A DNA stretch of 64,000 nucleotides from Aselliscus stoliczkanus (taxonomy: Eukaryota; Chordata; Mammalia; Chiroptera; Hipposideridae). The notes below the pieces were generated by a model that saw nothing but the letters and a program-made list of their open reading frames with translations, made no database searches and was not told where the DNA came from. The position numbers were made by a program, and so were the translations under genes. The DNA is taken from NCBI GenBank assembly GCA_033961575.1, contig CM066728.1:34100352-34164351 (forward strand), in the 5' to 3' direction. Positions within the stretch are counted from its first letter, which is position 1; each line of letters begins with the position of its first letter. Shown one piece after another: positions 1 through 9,880 of the stretch.

Positions 1-400
1 TTTATAGGCAGAGTGAAGTGAAACAATAAATATTAACAGCACTAATAAAGATTTACTTTATGAAAAGAAAAGCTCATGCTTTAAGAAAAAGGAAACAAAA
101 AATGAAGTTGACTAGAACAAAGCCTCTAACTTTATTTTCTTCCAAAGCATTCATAGATGCAAGGTCAAACGGCCTGACAAATGACAATGGTTTTCCCATT
201 TTGCAAGCTGTTTTGTTCCATTTGTTTTTTCTGTTGTTGGTGGTTTTTTGAGGTTTTGTTTGTTTTGGGTAGCAGAGTTGAGTCCAATTTTGCATATGAT
301 TGTGACAGCGAAGCACTTCAATACAGAATTTTCTTTCTGTATGAATACTGAGTATCTGTTTCAGAGTGGCAGCTGACAGCAACTTTTGCTCTGTGGTCTG
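1..400. other. Unassigned AT-rich flank
   Basis: No gene, clear repeat or splice-like structure seen. Short open frames here have no recognisable protein pattern. Confidence 0.5.
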
Positions 401-1330
401 AGGGCATTAACTGAGGTGAGCTCTGCTGTGGGAAGAAGCCCATCACACCTGAAGGATTCTAAGAAGACAGATACAGCAAGGGAAGAGGAGGTTTCAGAGA
501 AACCTGGAGAGACAACCAGAAGCCAGTACAAGCAGGCCATATCCAAAGAGCAAAGATTTTAAATAGGTCAGTGATGTGATCCCATTAGGTTTCAAATGGT
601 CACTTGACTTGCAGAGAATGGATCGAAAGGAAAAAGTGGAAACGAAGAGACACTTAGATGGCTACTGCAGTACTCCAGGGAAGATATGCTGATGGCTTGT
701 CGAGGACAAGTGGCTGTGAAAACAGAGAGAAACAGGTCAATTTTAAAGATATTAAGAAGTAAAATGGTTAATTATGGTTGTAGGAGCTGAAGCAGAAGGA
801 CGCAACCAGATTAAGAATAACCCCTAGTTTGGGCCAGCCAAGTGGCGCAGTGGTTAAGAGCTGGCTTGGGAAGCTAGCGGCCCCGGTTCAGGTCCCACAT
901 ATGAGGGCCAGTGACACTGCCCTCAAAAAAAAAAAAAAAAAAAGAATAACCCCTAGTTCCTAGCATGTGCATCTCAGTGAATTGTGGTGCCATTTGCTGA
1001 GTTACAGAACCCTAAAAGAGGAACATGTGGGGTGGGTCAGGGAGTCCCAATAGTGAGGTTGGCACAGTTTTAGACATGGTGATTTGGATTTCCTTTGAGA
1101 CATCCAGGGGAGATATTGAGTAGGCAGTGGGATGTTAAGCCTTCCATATGGCTTCTGATCACAGATAAAAGCGAAAGAAAAGGCACAGAAATATTCTTTT
1201 CCTGGACTCCTCTTACTCCTTTTTCCATTTTCCAAAGAAATTAATGAAAACAGGGGCACTATTCTTACTAGAACAGCCTCACTCTCTGGCCATGACTCTA
1301 TCTGAAGGGCACTATCACCTATAATCTCTG
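400..1330 (-). repeat. LINE2/CR1-like remnant, split by a SINE
   Basis: Reads as the antisense of a long ancient LINE: 'gctactgcagtactccaggg' at 661-680 and 'ttttagacatggtgatttgg' at 1068-1087 resemble the same words in other copies in this window. A young SINE (831-943) interrupts it. The family name is from memory. Confidence 0.45.
831..943 (+). mobile_element. Short tRNA-headed SINE (bat Rhin-like), complete
   Basis: Starts gggccagcca, has a tRNA-like box B (ggttcaggtc), ends in ccctc plus an A-tail of about 20. Flanked by a target-site duplication, agaataacccctagtt, on both sides. Confidence 0.9.
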
Positions 1331-1334
1331 ACAA

Positions 1335-2265
1335 ACAAAGATTGTCAATATCTGGACATTAAGTAATAATAATAAGAAGAAAAGATTTAATGCAAAATAA
1401 CTTGAAGGAGCTCTTCAAAAAGCAATGTATGGATTCTGAATTCTTATTATTGGGTACCTACAATTGTATTGAACTGATTGAGAATAATGATGAGACTGTA
1501 CACAGAGATATTTCTTACCAAAGGAGAGCAATCATGTAGAAGAATATGACTTTCCACATCAACAGTTTTTTCAAAGACAATATGTACATCACTTTTCCTT
1601 ACAAGGCTGCAGATGTATTCTGTATGAATTTAATACTTAAGCACTAGTCATTAATAATTCAAAAGCTTCCATCATACCACTATTCTAATACAGCCTTGTA
1701 ACTTTCATAGCATCAATATTCAATGTATAAATGAAGGATAGTCATTTTACCATCCCAAGGGGGTGGGGACCAAGGTCAAATCACCCTTCAAGCTTTCCTT
1801 ATGTCTAATAGCATATCCCTTACAAAAACCTGCCTTTCTTACTTGTTTCTGCTTCTCCTTGCATGATACATTAAATTCTCTTAGCTCCAATTATTAATTT
1901 ATTAATTATCACAAAGTAAAAATCTGTTTTAAATGCCCAGAGGATGTGTACTGTAGGTTCACAGCTGTAGATCCAACGGAGTTTATGAACTCATTGCCAA
2001 TGAATTAGGAGACTTCCATATGCTCAGAGGCCATTATCTGAACCAAAAATAAAATTTCTAATTATTTCCATCCATAAAATGTCCAGAAGAATGCTATGCT
2101 ATGCTAATGTTAAGAATATAGAGTAATGTAACAGATGTCATGAGTGGACTGCTACCTAGGAGGGACAAAATTCTTCAGTAAAGGAAGCATATTTTTTTCA
2201 GCATTATCATATTTCATTACCTATGAGCTCTTATGGTTGTATAAGAAACAATAGTATATTATTGG
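1335..2265. other. Unassigned flank
   Basis: AT-rich unique-looking sequence. Nothing recognised. Confidence 0.5.
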
Positions 2266-2269
2266 GATG

Positions 2270-2460
2270 CCGTCTCTAGCTCAGACTCTAAACCAGATGT
2301 TTTCCATGATATCTTGTTTAATCATCACAACAACCTTATGAGGTGAATATTATCTGTACTTTACAAGGCAAAACTTGAACACATTAAGAAACGTGCCCCA
2401 AAGTCACCCAGATAAGAAAATAGCAGAGCCATAAAATAATAACTTCTATTTAGACTACTG
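2270..2460 (-). repeat. MIR SINE remnant
   Basis: Reads like the reverse MIR core: 'catcacaacaaccttatgag' at 2324-2343, then the diverged 'gtactttacaag...' and 'cccaaagtcacccagataag' stretch typical of the MIR antisense strand. Confidence 0.7.
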
Positions 2461-2464
2461 AACC

Positions 2465-3750
2465 TCTATCGGAAATAATGGGAAGGTACAAGTGATAACC
2501 TAGGTAGATTAGAAATCCTAGAAGTAGAAAAATAAATCATCCAGTGACAAAGATTCTCAATGTGATCTTCACCTCCAGTCAACTCTTCATCATCTGAGGG
2601 TACAGAAAACAGAAATTACCTAAATCATGGAAATCTTGGTAGAAGCTCCAAATTTGCTTCACCAAGTTCTTTTCTTATTTAATATAAAAAAGTGTTTAGG
2701 TGCAGAGAACTAACACCACAAAGATCTAACATTAACTATAGAGAAGCAATAATCAAACAGACTTGGAGTAAACTATGCATGGGAGAAAATTCAATTTTTT
2801 CCCCTTTCTCTCTGTCCTAACCAGAACTTGGACATTCCTTGAGACATAATAGCATTGAACAGTACAACAATTTCACCATTACTTTCTTTCTTGACTATTT
2901 TATTGTCAAAATCACTTGCTTTAGATATCTGTGTCACAACCTCCATTTTCCTCTCTTAGAGTTTTTGTTTTCTGTTTTTTTTTTTCATTTTTTGGCCTTT
3001 ACATGGAAACCTAGGCTTAATATAAATTCTTTTCCCACAAAACTGATTAATCCTCCATTAAGTAAGCATATTGGTTCTGTGAGGGTACTCTCTTAAGATC
3101 CCAACCATTCTGAAAATCCTCCTAATCTGTGAGCAGGCTGTATTGAAGATTGAATAGGCACATGGTCCCTTTCAACATGATCTCCCTTGCCATTTGGGGG
3201 GAATAGAAATGTGCACCAGTTAAGTCTTCCTCGTTTCTCCTTGATCCACCCACAGGATTAATCCTTATTGTATCCAGTTAAAGGTTACTAGGGTTGTTTT
3301 TTTTAAATCTACTAATTTACATTTGAAATCTGTCCCTTTCCCAATATCAGAGGATATAGGAATCAGCTCTGAGCATCCCTCTTCTATGTAGTTCAAATGG
3401 TATTGCATCTAGAAGATATTCTTTAATCTGTGATATGGAATTCAGCTGTTTCCTAGTTTTATTACAGATAATTGTTTTCCTCTGTATTTGTTTCTTTCTG
3501 TTTATTTACACAGAGAAAATAGGGAGGGTATCTATTTAACCTGCACATACTATGGATATGCATCAAATAACTGGAGTGGTGAATAGGCAGATAGATTAGT
3601 TTGAATTAAGATCAGGAACCACAAATGAGTGATTTGCACAACGTCTATTAAGAAATAACTTAAAAAGCAGCAGCAATACCTTTCAGAGTATGAACTCCAC
3701 GGTTAGATGCTACTTATCAACTGAACCTTGACCACAGTATGAATCAGCCC
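2465..3750. other. Unassigned flank
   Basis: No gene or confident repeat. The open frame at 2839-3096 is a low-complexity translation of T-rich DNA. Confidence 0.5.
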
Positions 3751-4014
3751 CCAAACCAACTGGCCTGAGTCACCAGACCACCCCACAACTCTAGTCACAA
3801 GGAGAACTACTCACTCCTATATATGTCCCATAAAAGTGCCTTTCCCCACGAAAGTCCGTCCATCTGAACTTTTCTATTTATGTCAATTTTACCCATCCTT
3901 CAATGTCCAATTTATATCCTTTCTATTCCATGAAGCCTTTAGCATTGTTTTCTCCAGTCAAAATAACCTTTCCCTATTTTGCTTCTCTATTTTACTGTCT
4001 ACTCTATATCCTCA

Positions 4015-4900
4015 TTCATTCAGTAATTATTACTCAGCACCTACTATATGCCAGGCATTATTATTATTTTTTTAACTTTATTGGAGAACAGTGTGTTTTT
4101 CCCAGGATCCAACAGCTCCAAGTCAAGTCGTTGTTTTCAATCTAGTTATTGGAGGGTGCAGCTCACTGGCCCATGTGGGAATCGAACTGGCAACCTTGGT
4201 GTTAAGAGCATGCACTCTAACCACCTGAGCTAACTGGCCTCCCCCCAGGTATTATTTTAAGGAATATGAACACAGTGCTGAAAAAGGCACAATCCTTATC
4301 CTATAAACTCATATTCAAATGGATGATACAAAGTAACAGACAAAAATAATATTGATTTCAAGTGCAATTTGATGCTCTGAGGAAAACTTAAGCTAGGTAA
4401 AGAGTATGAAAAATACAGTGGCCCTGGAGGGAGTCAGGGAAGAACTCTCTGAGTGAGTGACATTTGAGCAGAGATCCAAATGTAGTGCGACAGTGAGCCT
4501 GGTAAGATGACGGGGAGAGCCTCCCAAGCAGAGCGAACAGGTGCAGAGACCTCGGGAGCAACAATTAAATGCTTGGCTTATTTAAGGAACAGCAAGAAGG
4601 CCAGTGTAGCCTAGAAACCTGGGAGGTAGGGTTGGGGGCAGTGGAAGGGAACCAAGTTTAGAAAGACAGAGCAGGTCAAGTGGAGCATTGTAGGCCATAA
4701 TAAGGACTTCGATAATAAGAACAGCATCTCCAACTGCACTGAACACCTCATCATCCCTTTCTTTAGTGAACTCGCACCTTCCCCCAAGTTGTGCTGTTGA
4801 ATCTCCATTAGAATGCCCTGCTAGTCCCCAGCTGCAAAGTATATGATCCAGGTCAGGTCTAGCACTGTTCCCTCTCATCCAGTCCACAGGGAGTAGGTAG
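4015..4900 (-). repeat. LINE2/CR1-like 3' end, split by a VES SINE
   Basis: On the minus strand it begins with the L2-type 3' tail (here 'cagcacctactatatgccag' in antisense), then continues 4246-4900 with 'gagcctcccaagcagagcga' and 'aggaacagcaagaaggccag', words also found in copies near 14.8, 41.0 and 55.4 kb. Confidence 0.5.
4067..4245 (-). mobile_element. VES-type bat SINE
   Basis: Minus-strand tRNA-like head (ggccagttagctcaggtggt), box B (ggttcgattcccacatggg) and the typical tail 'cctccaataactagattgaa...ccaataaagtt'. TSD ccaggcattatt / ccaggtattatt. VES SINEs are bat-specific. Confidence 0.88.
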
Positions 4901-4904
4901 TCAT

Positions 4905-5610
4905 GGGACTTGAGCAGTGTCAGAAAATTTTAACAATTGCCTTGCTACCTTGTGCCAGGTGTTATCTGCACTCTACTTACCACCGGTGATAAGAGGCCTC
5001 ACTGTCAACGAGGTGGGGCATCAGCCACATCCAAAATCCTATCCCAGCATCTGCTTTCTTGGATCACTCCTGGCACCAAAGGTCACACACAGGTGGGGCC
5101 CAACTCTGACAAAGATAATGGCATGCAGGAGTATTCTTCTGATAATGCCTGGAGAAGGCAAGCAATGGAAGCAGAGTCAGGCTGAGAGAGACGAGCCACA
5201 ATGTAATCTCAATGGCAGTCTCAGTCCTCTCTGCAGGAAGTTGTGAAGCTGGGATGACTCTTTAGAGTTAGTTGTTTCACATCGGGACAAAAAGGCTAAG
5301 ACTTTCTACCCCAAACATCAGTCAGACACCAGAGATGGGCCACCCTAGGAAGGGCATGACTTGGGCAAGGCAGCTCACTTCGGCTCAGGTAACACCCACA
5401 AGGGTCTGACATCTGAGGGCCTGATGCCAGCAGCCCACACAGTATTGGGGAGAATAAGTTCTTCCTTCCCATGGAGTATGTGGCTAACATATCACAAACT
5501 ATGACAAGCAGTAAATAATGGATTTTTATAATAATGTTTTAAAAATACAAATTCACACACAATAAAAATGTCAATGTTCAACAATTGTATAAATGCCTAA
5601 AAACTTCCAA
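4905..5610. other. Unassigned flank
   Basis: The GC content is a little higher than the surroundings and overlapping short frames exist in several phases, but none resembles a protein and no splice pattern supports a gene. Confidence 0.5.
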
Positions 5611-5616
5611 CTTATG

Positions 5617-5696
5617 TTGGGCTGTGGGAAAAGTCATGATGCATTTTTCTATGTTTTTCATTGCAAAAATGCATCATGACTTTTCCAACAACCCAA
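5617..5696. mobile_element. Mariner-type MITE (about 80 bp fold-back)
   Basis: Near-perfect inverted arms: left 'ggaaaagtcatgatgcattt', right 'aaatgcatcatgacttttcc', with a short loop and TA at the right border. Size and shape match MADE1-type mariner MITEs. A related copy lies at 51118-51200. Confidence 0.85.
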
Positions 5697-5710
5697 TAGT
5701 TTTTTGGGTG

Positions 5711-5806
5711 TTTTTTTTGAGGGCAGTGTCACTGGCCCTCATATGTGGGACCTGAACCAGGGCCGCTGACTTAGGAAGCTTAACCACCGTGCCACTCGGC
5801 CGGCCC
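5711..5806 (-). mobile_element. Short tRNA-headed SINE, antisense, inserted at the edge of the MITE
   Basis: T-tract, gagggcagtgtcactggccc, reversed box B (cctgaaccagggcc) and cggccggccc end. The flanking duplication contains the last bases of the MITE (aacccaatagttttt type), so it landed after the MITE. Confidence 0.9.
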
Positions 5807-5844
5807 AAACCCAATAGTTTTGATAAATCCTTGATTCAACCTGT

Positions 5845-5935
5845 CCTAAAGGGTTGTGATAAGGATCAAATACAATGAGAGACTGAAGTACTCGTGCAGT
5901 GCCTGGCACTCCGTAAATGTTTTCAAACTGAATCT
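5845..5935 (+). repeat. MIR 3' end
   Basis: Contains 'gtgcagtgcctggcactccg' and the following 'taaatg', the 3' tail of MIR/L2 elements, preceded by the MIR-like 'gataaggatcaaatacaatg'. Confidence 0.55.
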
Positions 5936-5939
5936 AATA

Positions 5940-8730
5940 AAACCTGACCATTAATATTTCAGTTTAAAAATTCATACACATTATAAATCCAGCCTCATAA
6001 GTTGATGTTTATAAGGAATCTTGTATTATAAAAATCCAATGAAGTTTCTGATTAATGGGTTAGGGTTAGGGTTGCAAATGGATGGAAAGAATGAAGAGAT
6101 GTTAATGAAGAGACTGTTTACAAAGGAGGAAGCAGGTTTCAGGAAAAATAACAGGAGGATGAAGCACACCATGACTAGCAATAGCAGAAAGCTACTAACT
6201 CCCTTAGGCCAGAGGAAGCAAGAGAGGAACCAGAAGTTACTGGAAGCCAGAAAGTCCTAGCTGCAGGTGACGGCTGTCTGACAGCAGCTATGGACTTCAG
6301 CAGAGAATAGAGGACACAGCCAACCTACCCAGTGGCCCAGCACACAGAGACTCAGGCAAATAAATTCTCCAGCTCTGTCTCCTCTCATCTTCCCATTTCT
6401 TGCTAGTGCGTCCCATTAGCCCAACCCAACTGGAAGTCAGAAGACAGAAAAGTCAGCCTCCCGGGCACACAGGAGAGTGGCTCTGTAGAAACAGACAGAG
6501 ATTATCCAATCACAGCGACCTTCACAATTGCTTACTGAAATTTAAGACACAACATTGAGTGTTGATATAGTTAGGTATGTTTATCGGTGCAAATGCGAAG
6601 GTTGTTTTTTTAAAAGGGTACTTTATTGATTCAATATTGTTAGCTTTGGTGTGAATGGCGAGCACTTTGGTTCCTATCTTGGCTAGGTGTGCCCAAGGAT
6701 ACTGCCAAAGTCAGAAAGGACCAAGGAACAAAGAGAACAGGGAAGTGGAGGGAAAAAAGAAACAACACATCTTTTGAAGACTTAGAGACTTTTTTGGGAG
6801 AAATGTGGAAGGATGATCCTCTAAAAGAGGTCAGTCCTAAGCATATGCCATGGCTCCCCTTTGTGCCTTGGTTTAGCATCTGCACACAAGATGCCACAGA
6901 GAAACTGTCCAGCCACTTTCTCAGAGTGGCCTTCCCATTTGATTCAGGCTTCCTCTCTTTTCAGGCCTGAGGAATCCAAACCCAAATATTTATAGTATGT
7001 TCCTTATGTGGCAATACTCCTTATACACACATTTATAGGGTTACCACTGGCTTTGGAAAGAAGATAATGCACATCATTGTAAGATATGTCTAAAACCAAC
7101 CAGGGAAAGAGGTGGGAGAGAGTTAATTACAGGAAGGATTGATGCAAGTTCCCTCCTTAACTAAAACCCTCCTCAGCCTTACTCCTGATCCCTCAGCAGA
7201 GAAGGAACAGATTTTTAAGTCATGATTGTAACTGAAATATACAAATGTCTCAGAGTCAAAGAATCTGAAGTCTACAACCAGTATGGCCCCCACTCTCCCA
7301 GCAGCACATCGGAGCATCCTTTTGACTTTTCCAAAATATGGTTCTGATTATGTTCTTTATCTATAAAACAAGATTGAATGATATGATTTCTAACCTCACT
7401 TCCAACCCTAAAAAGATCTTGAGAACTTGCCATTTAAACCACTGTGCTTTTTCATTCATATCAATAAAGCTTGATGGGTGTTTGAAAACGCATGCAACAT
7501 CACCATCTAGTGGATAAAATAGTAATACTGGTGACAGTTATGACACAAATGAAATTTCACAAGAAAGTAATTATGTATTATAGAACATTTCAGATAATAG
7601 TGCTTAACTTTCTGTAGATTATGGACCTCTTGGAGAATCTAACAAAAGTTATGGACCTTCCCATCCCCCAGAAATGCAAAATGCACATATGTCAAAATTC
7701 TGCATACAATTTTAGAGAATATATGGCCTTCTTCAACCCTCCCCAACTATGCATGAGCCATAGTTTAACAACCTCCACTGTATATACATTATTTCAACAA
7801 CTGGGAAAATGAAAAATGATCCCATAATCAATCATAAGGAATCATTAGATGTTATAAGAGATTTATGTCTTTTTTAAAATCTATAACCCAAACCTTCCTG
7901 TTTGGGGTGATATTTCATTGTATTAAGGCGAGTGGGAAGCAGGGTCCTACCTTACATGGCGGAAGAGGCCAGATCCTTCTGCTTCCTACTCCTTAGCAGT
8001 AAGGCATTCACTTGGCCAATCATTTGTTCCCATCAACTTTGATTCTTGAGAGGGTGTGACAAAGATACAGGGGAGGCTGGAAAATTACTGGAGAACCTGA
8101 GAATCTAGCATTGATAGTGCCCAGGGGCCGTAAATCCAGGAGTGAGGTCCTCGCCCAACCTTTCCTTGGATCTAATTACATCTAACCACTTCCCTGTCCA
8201 TTTCCATATCTAGTTATTCAATCCCATCAATTCTGTTAACAGTTTGACATCTTTCCAATAGATCCCTTTCCTGCTAAGTCAGAATGTGTTACTTACAATT
8301 AAGTAATGCCTAAGTTTTTGATTAATACACACATCCAATTCTTACTTAGTGGTGACCAGAAAGGTAACTCTTCTTCAATGTAACATCTTTTACACTTAAC
8401 AGCACTTTTACCTAAAGCAAAAGACCAAAAACAAATTACAATTTCCACAAGTCACATCTTCTATAAAGATGACAAAAGCATTAACAGTATATTCCAGCAG
8501 TATAGTCCAGACTTATAGGTGCACATTTCTCACCTGAAGAAACCTACACTTTGCTGTTATACAGCCCTTCAAGGAGTCATATCTTGTTCTGTTATTTTCC
8601 CCTGCATTTCACACCAGAATTTAATACAATCACAAATCCTTTTTACAACACGACAGGGTATTTTATATATTTACATCTTCATGTAAGGGTTTCTGATGGA
8701 TGGCCAGGGTGAATTAAAAGTGGATGAAGT
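5940..8730. other. Long unassigned flank
   Basis: Nearly 2.8 kb without a gene or a repeat I can name. A frame at 6689-6970 has no family pattern and is not flanked by splice sites. A telomere-like run sits at 6057-6074. Confidence 0.45.
6057..6074 (+). repeat. Short interstitial telomere-like repeat
   Basis: Three tandem GGGTTA units (gggttagggttagggttg). Too short to mean a fusion point; may be chance or repair. Confidence 0.6.
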
Positions 8731-8733
8731 ATT

Positions 8734-9150
8734 GGGCCGGCCTAGTGACGCGTTGGTTAAGAGCTGGCTTGGGACGCCAGGGACCCCAGTTCGGATCCCA
8801 CATATGAGGGCTGGTGACGCTGCACCCTGTACAGCTAAGATGGTGAACAACAGCTCCACCTGGAGTGGGGCTGTGCGAGTCCCAGCGACGGTGTAGGCTG
8901 CAGCCCCTGCTGCAGTGAGCTGCCATAGGCTGCAGTGAGTGGCCAGCAGCCAGTGTGAGCTGCCAAAAGCCACTGTGAGCAGCCGTCCAGAGGCCAGGGA
9001 CTGATCTGCCTCACCAGGGAAGAGTGTAATGATGATACCAACATGGGCCAGTGAAGCAACGTCCTCCACAACTAGACTGAAGAACAAGAGGAGGGCAATT
9101 TGTCTGTTCCCCTTCCCCAATTCCCCAATAAAAATCTTAAGAAAAAAAAA
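8734..9150 (+). mobile_element. Long composite SINE (tRNA head + tandem core + VES-like tail)
   Basis: Head gggccggcctagtgacgcg, box B-like ttcggatcccacatatgag, then a core of imperfect tandem units around 'ctgcagtgagctgccatagg', then a tail with 'ccacaactagactgaagaac' and 'ccccaataaaaatc' before the A-tail. TSD aagtggatgaagtat on both sides. Confidence 0.9.
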
Positions 9151-9164
9151 AGTGGATGAAGTAT

Positions 9165-9755
9165 GGTTTTAGAAAAAAATTGCAGATGCAGAATTGTTTC
9201 AAAAAAATTCTTGCTGCATGAAGGAGGAATGAAGCACCAATATTAAAAACAGGTGTTTTTTGTATTGTTTTGTTTTGTTTTGTTTTCCAAACCCAAACAG
9301 AATGGGCCCAGCTTCTTTCCCTGATTTAGAAATTTTAAAAAAAAAATTTACCCAGGTATAGCTAAGACCATTTCCGTACTCAACTCATTCTGTTTAAGTA
9401 ACTATATACTGCACTTCCAGCTAAGTATATTTATAAATAGTGTGGTATAATTATTCATACACTTTCATCTAGTAATACCATCTAGTAATACCATTCTTGG
9501 GTATTTGTCCTATTGAAATTATTTAAAATAACAATGTTTACAATAATACTATTCACAATAGGGAAAAATAAAATTTATTAGTATATAGCCATTACTATGA
9601 ACCAGAAGTCTGCAATAACATGGAGGAAACATTTTTTTAAGGGAAAATAAATAGAATAAAATATTACACTATACTATAAAAAAAGACTAGGTAAAATTCA
9701 TATTCAATAGTAAATTTTTCTCATTGATATTTTCTTTATTACTCTTAGTGATTTC
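9165..9755. other. Unassigned AT-rich flank with a (TTTTG)n run
   Basis: (TTTTG)n about 9264-9285 and a small direct repeat 'ccatctagtaata' at 9468-9494. Nothing else recognised. Confidence 0.5.
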
Positions 9756-9759
9756 TTAA

Positions 9760-9880
9760 ACATATATTTATTAAATGGCTGCTAGGCACTCTGCAAGATA
9801 CTAAGTATATAAAATTGAAAGATTTTGCACCCCAAGGAGTACATAGTCTGTGGACAAAGCAGAAGGAGGCAGACACATGG
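9760..9880 (-). repeat. LINE2-like 3' tail
   Basis: Antisense of the L2 3' end ('ggctgctaggcactctgcaa'), the same motif as at 4.04, 40.72 and 59.87 kb. Confidence 0.45.

Noticed and set aside
831..943. tRNA genes in the SINE heads
   Set aside because: The heads keep a box B but lack a complete cloverleaf and anticodon arm, and carry A-tails and target duplications. They are retroposons.
6689..6970. 93-codon plus-strand frame
   Set aside because: Overlaps another frame on the other strand, no protein family pattern, and no splice sites or promoter signs. Likely chance.
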